Source: Erwinia sp. SLM-02 (GTDB taxonomy: Bacteria; Pseudomonadota; Gammaproteobacteria; Enterobacterales; Enterobacteriaceae). Taken from it: DNA of 64,000 bases. The position numbers were made by a program, and so were the translations under genes. Below are positions 43,447 to 52,599 of the stretch, one piece after another. The notes beneath the pieces are model-generated. The model made no database searches. It had not been told where the DNA came from and saw nothing but the letters and a program-made list of their open reading frames with translations. Location of the stretch: NCBI RefSeq assembly GCF_037450285.1, contig NZ_JAQISN010000005.1:186001-250000 (forward strand), read 5' to 3'. Within the stretch, counting starts at the first letter, position 1. Each line of letters opens with the position of its first letter.

Positions 43447-44916
43447 ATGACGCATTCTGCTGCATCAGCAACGGCAATCGGCCTGCAGGCTCTGGAAGAG
43501 CGGCTTCAATCCGATCTTGAACTGCTTGAGCTTCCGGCAAAATCCTGGGTTCCGCCGCAACGCCTTCACGGTGAAGCCGTGCGCGACGTGGTGGTGATCG
43601 GGGCCGGTATGTGCGGCCTGGCGTCCACGGCGAAACTGCTGTTCACCGGCATCAGCAACGTGGTGGCCTATGATGCCGCTCCGGCCGGGCAGGAAGGGCC
43701 GTGGATCACCTTCGCCCGCATGGAAACCCTGCGTTCACCGAAAACTCTGCACGGCCCGGCACTGGGGCTGCCACAGCTGACTTTCCGCGCCTGGTTTACC
43801 GCCCAGTGGGGCGCAGAAGCCTGGCAGGAACTGGATAAAATCCCGAAAAGTCAGTGGATGGATTATCTGGTGTGGTATCGCCAGGTGCTTGACCTGCCGG
43901 TGCGCAACAACGTTCGCATTACCACCATTACCCCGGTTGACGACCTGATTGCGCTGGATCTTACCGGTGCGGAAAGCGGCCGGGTCTACACCCGCCGGCT
44001 GGTGCTGGCGACCGGCCGCTCCGGTCTGGGCGGCGCGGCCGTTCCCGACTTCCTGCAGGGCGTCGATCGCCGCTTCTGGGCGCACTCCGCTGACGATATC
44101 GACTTCACGGCGCTGGGCGGTAAAAACGTGGCGGTGATCGGCGCGGGCGCATCCTCAATGGATAACGCCGCGACGGCGCTGGAGGCGGGTGCCGCCAGTG
44201 TGGATATGCTGATCCGCCGCCCTGAAATGCCGCGCATCAATAAAATGACCGGCATCGGCAGCCAGGGCGTGGTTCACGGTATGCACCGCCTGGCGGACGA
44301 GTGGAAGTGGAAGTTTGTTGACTACACCTCCGCTTCACAGACGCCGCCGCCGCGCTCATCCACGCTGCGCGTTTCCCGCCATCCGCAGGCGCACTTCTAT
44401 CTGAACTGCGGCATCGTGGCGGTGCGGGAAGCGGGCAACGGCCTGGCGATTACCACCACCCAGGGCGAGAAGCATTACGATTTCCTCATCGCCGCCACCG
44501 GCTTTGCCAACGATTTTAACGGCCGGCCCGAATTTGCCGCCGTTGCGCCCTATATCCGCAGCTGGTCCGACGGGCGCTACCGCCCGGCAATGGGAACTCC
44601 ACGCGCCAGCATGCTGGAAGCGCCGGACCTCGGGCCTGATTTCGAATTCCGCGAGAAAGTCGCCGGAACCTGCCCGCAGCTGGCCCATATCTACTGCTTT
44701 AACGATGCCGCCATGCTGACGCACGGCAAGGTATCCGGTGATATCCCGGCGGTCAGCGCCGGAGCCGAGCGCCTGGTTCGCGGCATTACCGCCTCGCTGT
44801 TTGCCGAAGACGTCGCCCGCCATTACGCCAGTTTACAGGCTTACGATAACCCAGAACTGCAGGGCGATGAGTGGGTGGATGCCTCGCCGTTGCTGAAAAA
44901 GGAGAATGCGTTGTGA
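43447..44916 (+). CDS. FAD/NAD(P)-dependent monooxygenase-type flavoprotein
   Basis: A 489-residue flavoprotein with two dinucleotide folds: VVVIGAGMCGLASTAKLLF (FAD, about residues 48-66) and NVAVIGAGASSMDNAATALEAGA (NAD(P), about residues 230-252), the layout of flavin-containing monooxygenases. First gene of an operon with two carboxymuconolactone-decarboxylase-type proteins and an amino-acid ABC importer. Its stop overlaps the next start (GTGA). Oxidation of an imported amino-acid-like or sulfur compound is a reasonable inference; the substrate is unknown. Confidence 0.82.
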   Translation: MTHSAASATAIGLQALEERLQSDLELLELPAKSWVPPQRLHGEAVRDVVVIGAGMCGLASTAKLLFTGISNVVAYDAAPAGQEGPWITFARMETLRSPKTLHGPALGLPQLTFRAWFTAQWGAEAWQELDKIPKSQWMDYLVWYRQVLDLPVRNNVRITTITPVDDLIALDLTGAESGRVYTRRLVLATGRSGLGGAAVPDFLQGVDRRFWAHSADDIDFTALGGKNVAVIGAGASSMDNAATALEAGAASVDMLIRRPEMPRINKMTGIGSQGVVHGMHRLADEWKWKFVDYTSASQTPPPRSSTLRVSRHPQAHFYLNCGIVAVREAGNGLAITTTQGEKHYDFLIAATGFANDFNGRPEFAAVAPYIRSWSDGRYRPAMGTPRASMLEAPDLGPDFEFREKVAGTCPQLAHIYCFNDAAMLTHGKVSGDIPAVSAGAERLVRGITASLFAEDVARHYASLQAYDNPELQGDEWVDASPLLKKENAL

Positions 44917-45395
44917 TTGACGCCATAGACAAAGCCGCCGGGCTTTCCCCTGACGATGCGCTGTTCAGCGCCCGCCGCTTTCGTGCCGAGTTCGTTGAAG
45001 GCGCGGAGGCGTGCCGCCGTTCCGTGCTGATGCCCGAAAACGATCTGGGACTGAATGCGGCGCTGCGCCTGGCGCTGGCCCGCCGCATCGCCGCGCTGAA
45101 CAACGATCTGCCGCTGATCGCCGAATACGATGCACTGCTGGCAGACACTCAGCCAGACGATTCCCTGCAGGCGCTGGCCGCCGGTGAATCTGCGCTGGCG
45201 GAGCCGCTGGCAACCCTGGCCCACCACAGCGACCTGATTACCCGCACGCCGGACCGCGCCGACGCCGACGCAATTCGGCGGCTGGAGCAGGCCGGTCTGA
45301 ACAATCCGCAGATTGTCGCGCTGTCCGAACTGATTGCCTTTGTGAATTTCCAGACGCGCGTCACTGCGGGTCTGCGCCTGATGAGGTCTGCATGA
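44913..45395 (+). CDS. CMD-domain protein, Avi_7170-like
   Basis: A 160-residue protein starting at GTG 44913, with AAGGAG eight bases upstream. It has the helical carboxymuconolactone-decarboxylase/AhpD-like fold pattern (NAALRLALARRIAALNNDLPLIAEYDALL; ITRTPDRADADAIRRLEQAGLNNPQIVALSELIAFVNFQTRVTAGLRLM) but no CxxC motif. It fits the family first named for Agrobacterium vitis Avi_7170, which always neighbours the CxxC-bearing protein encoded next; recognised from memory. Overlaps both neighbours by four bases. Probably forms a heteromeric complex with its neighbour. Confidence 0.75.
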   Translation: MIDAIDKAAGLSPDDALFSARRFRAEFVEGAEACRRSVLMPENDLGLNAALRLALARRIAALNNDLPLIAEYDALLADTQPDDSLQALAAGESALAEPLATLAHHSDLITRTPDRADADAIRRLEQAGLNNPQIVALSELIAFVNFQTRVTAGLRLMRSA

Positions 45396-45958
45396 TCCCG
45401 TCCGTTACCCTGAAACCGCTGAGCTGGCACCCGCGGATCGCCCCGGTTGAGCTGGCCGACGCCACCCCGGAACAGCTTGCTGCGATGCAGGTTACGCCGT
45501 CGAACAAAAAAGTGTCGGAGTACGTGCGCACCCTGGCCCATGACCCGGAAAGCTACGTGGCCCGCACGCTGCTGTTCAACGCCATTATGTACGTGGAGGG
45601 CGGCCTGGATCGCGCCGACCGCGAACTGGGCGCGCTGGGCGCATCGCTGGTCAACGGCTGTAAATACTGCGCCGTGGTACACGCCCGCCGCCACGCGCAG
45701 CTGCGCAAAGATAACGCCCTGGTCAGCGCCCTGTATTACGACCGGGCTGACCAGCTCGGTCCGCGCGATGCGGCCATCTATCGCTTCGCCCGCCGCCTGT
45801 CGGTCACGCCGTCGGAAGCCACGCCGGAAGATGTGGCGGCGCTGCGCGAGGTGGGCATGGACGATCGCGAAATTATCGATCTGATCCACGCCACCGCCAT
45901 TTTTGGCTGGGCGAATCGCCTGATGCACGTCCTCGGCCATGCCGGGGTGGAAAAATAA
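45392..45958 (+). CDS. Peroxidase-related/AhpD-like protein, Avi_7169-like
   Basis: A 188-residue carboxymuconolactone-decarboxylase-family protein with the AhpD redox pair CKYC and a following His (NGCKYCAVVHARRH, about residues 88-101). AhpD relatives reduce peroxides with a thiol cofactor. Four-base overlap with the previous gene (ATGA). It matches the Avi_7169 family that co-occurs with the protein before it. In this operon it may remove a peroxide or a reactive intermediate made by the flavoprotein. Confidence 0.82.
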   Translation: MIPSVTLKPLSWHPRIAPVELADATPEQLAAMQVTPSNKKVSEYVRTLAHDPESYVARTLLFNAIMYVEGGLDRADRELGALGASLVNGCKYCAVVHARRHAQLRKDNALVSALYYDRADQLGPRDAAIYRFARRLSVTPSEATPEDVAALREVGMDDREIIDLIHATAIFGWANRLMHVLGHAGVEK

Positions 45959-46000
45959 ACCCGTTCTGCGCCCGGCACAGCCGAGAGGACACTGAATTCC

Positions 46001-46738
46001 ATGCTTGAACTTAACGATATTACGCTCTCCTACGGCAGCACCCCGATCCTGAAAGGCGTCAACCTTGCGGTCAATCGTGGCGATGTGGTGTCGATAATCG
46101 GCCCGAGCGGCACCGGTAAAACCACGCTGCTGCGCTGCATTAACTCTCTGGCGAAGCCGTCGTCGGGCAGCATCACCTTTGATGATATCCACATGGATTA
46201 TCGCTCGGCGAATAAGGCGGCAATTCAGGCTATCCGCCTGCGTACCGCCATGGTGTTCCAGCAGTTCAACGTCTTTAAAAATATGACGGTGCTGGAAAAC
46301 GTGATGGATCCGCTGATGGTGGTTCAGCGCAAATCGAAAGAGCAAGCGCGGGAAATCGCCCGCCAGGAGCTGGATCGCGTGGGCCTGTCGTCCAAACTCG
46401 ACAATTATCCGTCGCAGCTTTCCGGCGGCCAGCTGCAGCGTACCGGCATCGCCCGCGCGCTGGCGGTGCGCCCGGATGTGATCCTGTTTGATGAACCGAC
46501 CTCATCGCTGGACCCGGAACTGGTGGGCGAAGTGCTGAAGGTGATTAAAGATGTGACGTCTTCCGGCATTACCTCGCTGCTGGTGACGCACGAAATGCAG
46601 TTTGCCAAAAGTATCTCTAACCGGATTGTATTTATGGATCAGGGCGTGGTGGCTGCAGAAGGCAGCCCGGCGGAGATCTTTGATAACCCGTCCACGCCAC
46701 GACTCGCGCAATTCCTTAACGCTGAACGCATCATCTAA
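46001..46738 (+). CDS. Polar amino-acid ABC transporter, ATP-binding subunit
   Basis: A 245-residue GlnQ/HisP-type ATPase: Walker A GPSGTGKTT, Q-loop MVFQQFNVFKNMTVLENV, signature LSGGQLQR, Walker B ILFDEPTSSLDPE, His-switch VTHEM. The membrane and binding parts follow in the same operon. Start ATG 46001, 42 bp after the AhpD-like gene. Confidence 0.92.
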   Translation: MLELNDITLSYGSTPILKGVNLAVNRGDVVSIIGPSGTGKTTLLRCINSLAKPSSGSITFDDIHMDYRSANKAAIQAIRLRTAMVFQQFNVFKNMTVLENVMDPLMVVQRKSKEQAREIARQELDRVGLSSKLDNYPSQLSGGQLQRTGIARALAVRPDVILFDEPTSSLDPELVGEVLKVIKDVTSSGITSLLVTHEMQFAKSISNRIVFMDQGVVAAEGSPAEIFDNPSTPRLAQFLNAERII

Positions 46739-46759
46739 TAATTAAAAGGAAACGAAGAC

Positions 46760-47578
46760 ATGCCTGCATTCAAAACTGTTTTACGCCGCCTGGCCCTGCC
46801 GGTTGCCGTCACGCTGGCGATGACCGCCGCCGGAGCCAGCTATGCGGAATCCGTCCGCACCATCAAAATCGCCACCGCTGCAGAATCCAAGCCGCTCTCC
46901 TGGGGCGCAATCGGCGTGGAGCCGCAGGGCTACGAGCCGGACGTGCTGAAGGCGGTTAACGCCAAGCTGCCGCAGTACAAATTTGTGATGGAAGGCGCGG
47001 CGGATATCGCTCAGGAAACCGGGCTGGTCACCGGAAAATACGACATGGCGACCGGCGGCTATTACAAAGCGCCCGCGCGCAGCAAGCAGTTCCTGATCCC
47101 CGACAGCCCGATGGGCGCCAGCCTGATGAAGATCTACAGCCGTAAAGACGACAAGATCGAAGATATGAAATCGCTGGTCGGCAAGAAAATCGTGCCGGTC
47201 ACCGCCGGCGGAGGCGTGTATAAGTTCATCACCCAGTGGCAGCAGGAAAACCCGGGCGACAAGATTGATATTAAAGCCTCCAGCGCCGGGATCCCATACC
47301 CGGACCGCCTGAAAGAAGTACAGAACGGCAAGTACGATGCGCTGATCCTGCCTTCAAACCTCGGCGAGCAGACCGTTATCGACAACCAGAAGCTGAACAT
47401 CGTGGCCAGCGAGCCGGTGGTCATCAACAATACCTATGCGCTGATCCACAAGTCCGATGAGAACAAGGCCCTGAGCGAAGACATCAGCAAAGCGCTGAAA
47501 GAGCTGAAGGAGGACGGCACGCTGGATAAGCTGTCGGTGAAATGGTTTGGCGAAGACGTCAGCAAGTACATCAAGTAA
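46760..47578 (+). CDS. Periplasmic amino-acid-binding protein, family 3
   Basis: A 272-residue SBP_bac_3 protein with a Sec signal peptide (hydrophobic residues 12-26, cleavage after SYA). The mature part shows IKIATAAESKPLSWGAIGVEPQGYEPDVLKAVNAKLPQYKFVMEG and the GGY..R/K region typical of polar amino-acid or sulfur-amino-acid receptors. An AAAAGGAAACGAAGAC ribosome site precedes the ATG. It feeds the two permeases that follow. Confidence 0.9.
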   Translation: MPAFKTVLRRLALPVAVTLAMTAAGASYAESVRTIKIATAAESKPLSWGAIGVEPQGYEPDVLKAVNAKLPQYKFVMEGAADIAQETGLVTGKYDMATGGYYKAPARSKQFLIPDSPMGASLMKIYSRKDDKIEDMKSLVGKKIVPVTAGGGVYKFITQWQQENPGDKIDIKASSAGIPYPDRLKEVQNGKYDALILPSNLGEQTVIDNQKLNIVASEPVVINNTYALIHKSDENKALSEDISKALKELKEDGTLDKLSVKWFGEDVSKYIK

Positions 47579-47600
47579 CGCCGCCGCTTTAACCCAGGGT

Positions 47601-47623
47601 TTCAGCCGGATACGCCGGCTGAA
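47601..47623 (+). other. Intercistronic hairpin after the binding-protein gene
   Basis: TTCAGCCGG (47601-47609) and CCGGCTGAA (47615-47623) form nine base pairs with a five-base loop in the 68-bp gap before the permease. Such hairpins often protect the 5' mRNA segment so the binding protein is made in excess; no U-run, so not a terminator. Confidence 0.5.
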
Positions 47624-47646
47624 CCTGTATTCAGGAGTAGTGTAAC

Positions 47647-48354
47647 GTGGATCTCGCCTCCATGATTCCCGAGCTGCTGTCGGCCCTGCCGCTGACGCTC
47701 GGGATTATGTTCGTCGCCATCATCGTCGGGTTTTTCCTCGCGCTGATCGCCACAACCCTCCGGGTTTACCGGATCCCCGTGGTCGGCCAGCTGGCCGACC
47801 TGTACGTATCCTATGCCCGCAGCGTGCCGGTGGTGCTGCAGCTGTTCGTCGCCTTTTACGGACTGCCGCTGGTGACATCACTGCTTGGGCTGGGCGACGT
47901 GTTCTCGGCCAACGTGGCGGCGATGATCGGGCTGAGCCTGTATCACGGCGGCTATCTGTCCGAGGTGCTGCGCCCGGCCTGGCTGGCCGTTGAACGTGGA
48001 CAGCACGACGCGGCAGACAGCCTCGGCTATTCGTTCCGGCAGAAAATGTTTCGCGTCATCGGCCCGCAGGCGGTGCATATCGCGCTGCCCGGCTACGGTA
48101 ACGCAATCATCTACCTGATCCACAACGTGGCGCTGGTGATGTACATCGGAGCCGCCGATATTATGGCAACGGCGCACCTGATTATGGAACGCGACTACAA
48201 CCAGTATCAGTTCGGCACCTATCTGGTGCTGGCGGTGATCTACTCGCTGCTGTGTCTGGTGGCCTGGCTTATCGTGCGCTTCTTTGAAGGCCGCCACGCG
48301 AAGTACAGCTCAAAAACGGCCGCTTCGAAGGTGAAGTTCACGGCGAGTCTCTGA
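47647..48354 (+). CDS. Amino-acid ABC transporter permease
   Basis: A 235-residue HisM/GlnP-type permease with five to six helices and the coupling motif RGQHDAADSLGYSFRQKMFRVIGPQA. Start GTG 47647 with AGGAG ten bases upstream. The paired permease gene begins after a ten-base gap. Confidence 0.88.
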   Translation: MDLASMIPELLSALPLTLGIMFVAIIVGFFLALIATTLRVYRIPVVGQLADLYVSYARSVPVVLQLFVAFYGLPLVTSLLGLGDVFSANVAAMIGLSLYHGGYLSEVLRPAWLAVERGQHDAADSLGYSFRQKMFRVIGPQAVHIALPGYGNAIIYLIHNVALVMYIGAADIMATAHLIMERDYNQYQFGTYLVLAVIYSLLCLVAWLIVRFFEGRHAKYSSKTAASKVKFTASL

Positions 48355-48364
48355 CCGGGAGAGA

Positions 48365-49060
48365 ATGATGTTTGATATCGATGTACTGCTGCCGGATTTC
48401 TGGAGCATTCTGGACGCCGTGCCCGTTACGCTGGGGATGGCGGTGCTGATTTTTATCACCTCCACGCTGGTCGGTGGCCTGTTCGCGCTGGTGGAATACC
48501 GGCGCATCCCGGTGCTGCGCCAGCTGGTGATTGCTTATAAGGTGGCCTTTAAGGGAATGCCGATGGTGGTGGTGATTTTCCTCGCCTACTACGGCCTGCC
48601 GCCCGCGCTGCATTTTGTTGCCTCGGTGCTGAACGTGGAAGTGAACGCCCATTCCCTGCCGAACTGGGTAATCATCATCGTGGCGCTGACCGCCTGCGTG
48701 TCGGCGTTTCAGGCCGAGGTGGTGAAGGGGGCGCTGAACTCCTTCGACAGCGGCCAGTCCGATGCCGCGCACTCGCTGGGCTACAGCAACTGGCAGCTGT
48801 TCCGCCGGGTGATGTTCCCGCAGATTATCGTCTCGGCGATACCTGACCTGGCGAACTCGTTTATGGTGATTATGAAGGCGCTGTCGTTGGCCTTTGCCAT
48901 TGAGGTGGTGGATATCTTCGCCCAGGCGCAACTGACCGCCGCACTGAACTTCTACTACCTGGAAGCCTTCGCCATTGCGGTGCTGTTCTATATGGTGATT
49001 GCATGGGTGGTGACCAGGGTCGCCGATAAGATTGAAGCGGCGCTGCGGGTCAGAACGTAA
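48365..49060 (+). CDS. Amino-acid ABC transporter permease
   Basis: A 231-residue HisQ/HisM-type permease; coupling motif SGQSDAAHSLGYSNWQLFRRVMFPQI. ATG 48365 or 48368 is the start (GGGAGAG upstream). It is the last gene before a strong terminator and forms the channel with the preceding permease. Confidence 0.88.
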   Translation: MMFDIDVLLPDFWSILDAVPVTLGMAVLIFITSTLVGGLFALVEYRRIPVLRQLVIAYKVAFKGMPMVVVIFLAYYGLPPALHFVASVLNVEVNAHSLPNWVIIIVALTACVSAFQAEVVKGALNSFDSGQSDAAHSLGYSNWQLFRRVMFPQIIVSAIPDLANSFMVIMKALSLAFAIEVVDIFAQAQLTAALNFYYLEAFAIAVLFYMVIAWVVTRVADKIEAALRVRT

Positions 49061-49081
49061 CTTGCTAATCGTTCCGCTTAG

Positions 49082-49118
49082 AAAACACCGCTGGCGTTGT
49101 GCTGGCGGTGTTTTTATT
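49082..49118 (+). terminator. Rho-independent terminator of the ABC operon
   Basis: AAAACACCGC (49082-49091) pairs with GCGGTGTTTT (49105-49114), giving a ten-base-pair stem and 13-nt loop, followed by TATT. A strong terminator 22 bp after the permease stop. Confidence 0.8.
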
Positions 49119-49200
49119 CCGACACAGTAAAATTCACGACCTCTGGCAGATGCACCTCAGCAGTAGTTGCATCTGCAACGGTAGCCGTAGCAGAAATCGC

Positions 49201-49803
49201 TCAGTGAAAAGCCGCCAGAACTGAAAAGATAATTAACAGCGCACCACCGGCAATATTCACGGTTTTTTTAATCTTCACCGGATCGGCTTTGCTGGCGGAG
49301 AAAATCAGTAAATAGCTGGCAGCCATCAGCCATAAACACATCACCGCGATATGCACCGACGCCAGAACGAGATAATCGGTTATGTCGCCCTGTCGCCCCG
49401 CAAACTGCGACACCACGGTCAGATAAAACACGATGGCCTTGGGGTTGAGTACGTTCGCCAGCCAGGCACTCTTTAGCGTGATGGCCCCTTCACCGCCGCT
49501 GAAATCCTTCGCGTCCGCTTTTAAACCGCTGCGGATCAGCTGTACCCCGAGCCACAGCAGATACAGTGTCCCGGCCACTTTCAGCACGCCAAACATCGCG
49601 GGGGAGGCCACCAGAACGGCCGTCACCCCCAGCCCGATCAGTAGCGCGTGGGTATAAATCCCCAGCGCGGTGCCCACCAGCGTGCGAACCAGGCCGCTGC
49701 GGCCACCGGCGAGGGCGCTGTTCATCGCCAGCGTAAAGCTGGCTCCGGGTGACAGCGCAACGGGCAACAGGGCGGGGAGAAAACCTGCCAGATTAACATC
49801 CAT
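49201..49803 (-). CDS. LysE/RhtB-family exporter
   Basis: A 200-residue amino-acid exporter with six predicted helices and the family N-terminal pattern PVALSPGASFTLAMNSALAGGRSGLVRTLVGTALGIYTHALLIGLGV. The open frame extends to a TTG at 49821, but ATG 49803 (MDVNLAGF) with AGGAT upstream is preferred. Such proteins export homoserine, threonine, lysine or similar amino acids. It converges on the amino-acid importer operon, which is separated by the terminator at 49082-49118. Confidence 0.85.
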   Translation of the reverse strand: MDVNLAGFLPALLPVALSPGASFTLAMNSALAGGRSGLVRTLVGTALGIYTHALLIGLGVTAVLVASPAMFGVLKVAGTLYLLWLGVQLIRSGLKADAKDFSGGEGAITLKSAWLANVLNPKAIVFYLTVVSQFAGRQGDITDYLVLASVHIAVMCLWLMAASYLLIFSASKADPVKIKKTVNIAGGALLIIFSVLAAFH

Positions 49804-49986
49804 CAACAGATCCTGTTTCAATTAGATTTTAGTGAATTAATATTTTCGCTCGATATATAAAGCGGAAGAAAAATTCCATACAATTTACCGGTATCACGTC
49901 TCATCCCGGCATGAGGGCGGGCGAAAGCCAGCATTGTCCCACACCAGCAAAGCAGACATCACTTTTCAACGACTTAAGGACTGAAC

Positions 49987-50853
49987 ATGTCGTCACGGCA
50001 GGGCCACGCAGATATCTTTTTGGTATGCACCACGCTGATTGCCGCATTCGGCTGGATCTGTTCCAGGGAGGCGGTGTCCGGCATGCCGACCATGGCGTTT
50101 CTCGGCCTGCGTTTCCTGCTGGCCGGCCTGCTGCTGCTCTGCTTTTGCAAACGAAGCGAATTAAGACAGGCTCTGCACCACCGTCGGTCGGTCCTGATCA
50201 GCGGGCTGCTGCTGGCCTGCTGTATGCTGCTGTGGATATACGGCGTCGCCACCACCCGATCGCTGGGGGAGGGGGCGTTTATTATGAGCCTGTCGATGCT
50301 GTTTGTTCCGATTGTGGCGTGGGTGATCCTGCAGGCTCGCCCGTCGGCGTCATTCTGGATTTCGCTGCCGGTCGGGATGGTAGGTCTGGGGCTGCTGACC
50401 CTGAAAAAGGATATCGTATTCGAACCCAGCCAGTTCTTTTTCCTCGGCTCGGCCATCCTGCAGGCCATCTACTTTTGCTATAACACCAAATACGCCAGCT
50501 TTGTTTCCGTGCGTCCGCTGGCGTCCTTCCAGCTGATCTGTACCGGCGTTATTGCTTCCGTACTCTCCCTGCTGCTGGAAACCTGGCCGCCGCAGGTTGC
50601 GCTGTCCACATGGGGGTGGCTGGCCGCCAGCGTGCTGATCGCCACCAGCCTGCGCTTCTGGTTACAGCTTAAAGGGCAGAGCATGACCAGCGCCGCCAAC
50701 GCCGCGCTGATTATGCTGCTGGAGCCGCTGCTGACCGTGGTCGCCGCCGCACTGTGGTTTACAGAGATGATGAGCCTGCAGCAGATGCTGGGCTGCGCGC
50801 TGATCCTGTTGTCGCTTCTCTATTATCGGATGAGGGCGGGCAGAACAAAATAA
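49987..50853 (+). CDS. EamA/DMT-family transporter
   Basis: A 288-residue protein with ten predicted helices and two EamA repeats. The first helix region TTLIAAFGWICSREAVSGMPTMAFLGLRFLLAGLLLLCF and the C-terminal SMTSAANAALIMLLEPLLTVVAAALWF are typical. ACTTAAGGACTGAAC upstream supplies a ribosome site. Substrate unknown. Confidence 0.85.
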   Translation: MSSRQGHADIFLVCTTLIAAFGWICSREAVSGMPTMAFLGLRFLLAGLLLLCFCKRSELRQALHHRRSVLISGLLLACCMLLWIYGVATTRSLGEGAFIMSLSMLFVPIVAWVILQARPSASFWISLPVGMVGLGLLTLKKDIVFEPSQFFFLGSAILQAIYFCYNTKYASFVSVRPLASFQLICTGVIASVLSLLLETWPPQVALSTWGWLAASVLIATSLRFWLQLKGQSMTSAANAALIMLLEPLLTVVAAALWFTEMMSLQQMLGCALILLSLLYYRMRAGRTK

Positions 50854-50893
50854 GGCAGCCGCCAGCCCGCACGTGCAGGGCCGAAAGCGTGAA

Positions 50894-51529
50894 TCAGAGC
50901 GCTTTCTCAATAAACAACGGTACCTTGCTCAGCGCAGAAACCTTCTGCAGATAGGCTAAACAGGCCGGACTGAACGGGAAATCTTTTACGATGCTCAGGC
51001 TGTTCAGCACGGGGAAAAGAATAAACTCGGTGGTCGATACCTTACTGAAGTTTTGCAGATAAGGTTCGATATCGGTCAGTTTTTCCACCGTTTCAGCAAT
51101 AAACGCCTCGCTCTGCGCCTGCAGCTCTTCCAGATTCCCGAACGCGTTGATTTCGCGCTGGGTATAGGCCGCGCGGGCTTCTGCCGTTGCCAGCTCGGCA
51201 AAATCAGCGCGGGTAAAGCGCGGGATCGCCAGCTTATAAATCGCGCCGGACGCCTGCTTGCTCCACTCAACAATCGCTTCGTCCGCTGGCTCTGCCGCCA
51301 CGCGTTCGCCCTGCAGACCATCAACGTAATGCACGATATCCATGCTCTCCGGCATATAGGTTCCGTCATCTTTCTCAAGGATCGGCACTACTTTTTTACC
51401 CACCATCCGGGTTGGCGTTTCCACATCGCCTTCCATAATCACCGACAGCTCAACGGGCTGATTTTTAAAACCAAAAATCATACGTGCGCGGTTACAGAAA
51501 GGGCAGTGCTGATAGATATGTAGCTTCAT
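50894..51529 (-). CDS. grxB: Glutaredoxin 2
   Basis: A 211-residue glutaredoxin of the GST-like Grx2 type: N-terminal thioredoxin fold with CPFC (Cys9 and Cys12), then VPILEKDDGTYMPESMDIVHYVD as in E. coli GrxB, and an all-helical C-terminal domain. It reduces disulfides and glutathione-mixed disulfides using GSH. Start 51529 (MKLHIYQHC) matches E. coli; a four-codon extension to 51541 is less likely. Confidence 0.93.
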   Translation of the reverse strand: MKLHIYQHCPFCNRARMIFGFKNQPVELSVIMEGDVETPTRMVGKKVVPILEKDDGTYMPESMDIVHYVDGLQGERVAAEPADEAIVEWSKQASGAIYKLAIPRFTRADFAELATAEARAAYTQREINAFGNLEELQAQSEAFIAETVEKLTDIEPYLQNFSKVSTTEFILFPVLNSLSIVKDFPFSPACLAYLQKVSALSKVPLFIEKAL

Positions 51530-51779
51530 CGTATTTCCCATGGTTGATTCAGAAAAATGTCTGCGGCCTGGTAATTTAGTATCACCATCGCACTGAGCTA
51601 AGTTATACGAGGTTCTGGTGATTAATCACAACAGACTATCGCAAAAAACGCTGATTTTGAGATAGTTGAAAGATTTCAGTCTGTCTCTACTTTTTTGATT
51701 CTGTTCCTGATTGCCACAAGGCACGCACGTTCGAGTTCACGTGTATCGATAACGTTAGCAACTGAACTCTCATTAACTG

Positions 51780-52472
51780 CTACTGCGCGCGTCGGGTCGC
51801 CAGTGCTGCCGACCACAACGCATTTTTGCAGCGGGGGCAGGGCGGGCTTTCACCGCCGGTGATTTGCCCAGTTTGTCCACAGCGGGTACAAGCATATAAC
51901 CCCGTATCGGGCACCCGGGTAAACGCGGGTCGATGCTCCGGCGGCAGCACGCTGAGGCCGGGGCGCACGTCCTGAGCATCGAAATAATACAGGCTCAGCT
52001 GCCCGTCCAGTTCAATCAGCGCCAGCCGCACCTGGCCGAGATGTTCAACGCCGCTCTGGCGCAGCTCCATAAAGAATTCATCTTCGGAGATGTTCAGCCC
52101 GTCCAGGCTTTTCAGTTCGTAGAGGCCGTTAACGATCAGCGTAATGACCTCGCCCTCGATCAGCTTCGACAGCTTTTCACTGTGGGCAATGCCCCAGGTG
52201 GTCAGGCGATAAAGCAGCAGCAGAACCAGGAAAACCACCAGCACCGGCAGCACCGGCACGTCGTCATAAAAAGTGACATCACCCGACGCCGAACCCAGGG
52301 TTAAAATCACCACCAGCTCGAACAGGGAGAGCTGCTTGATACCTCGTCGCCCGGACACCTTGAGAAAAACAAACACCACCACATAGGCAATCAGCACCCG
52401 CAGGCTGACCTCAATCAGAAAAGAAAGCGGTTTATCATCAAGAAGAAATCGATGCCAGTCGAAAGCGTCCAT
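51780..52472 (-). CDS. ycaP: DUF421 membrane protein YcaP
   Basis: A 230-residue inner-membrane protein: about three helices in residues 18-95 and a cytoplasmic YcaP/DUF421 domain (about 100-190). The C-terminal tail has a zinc-ribbon-like CTRC...CPRC arrangement (about residues 195-217). Sequence and length match E. coli YcaP closely (KVSGRRGIKQLSLFELVVILTLGSASGDVTFYDDVP). Function unknown; related Bacillus YetF proteins affect spore-membrane properties. Confidence 0.9.
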   Translation of the reverse strand: MDAFDWHRFLLDDKPLSFLIEVSLRVLIAYVVVFVFLKVSGRRGIKQLSLFELVVILTLGSASGDVTFYDDVPVLPVLVVFLVLLLLYRLTTWGIAHSEKLSKLIEGEVITLIVNGLYELKSLDGLNISEDEFFMELRQSGVEHLGQVRLALIELDGQLSLYYFDAQDVRPGLSVLPPEHRPAFTRVPDTGLYACTRCGQTGQITGGESPPCPRCKNALWSAALATRRAQ

Positions 52473-52599
52473 TTACGGTCGTCACCTTGCTGCGTCGGAG
52501 AAGAGGGAGTGACATAAGCATAGTTGAGGGAGTGTTCAGCGGTTTATTGCATTAAGAATACACGGCAATTATCGCCGTGTATTTATCACCATATAAACC

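Noticed and set aside
45149..46345. A 398-codon frame on the minus strand over the CMD, AhpD-like and ATPase genes
   Set aside because: It crosses three well-recognised overlapping genes in antisense and shows no domain pattern.
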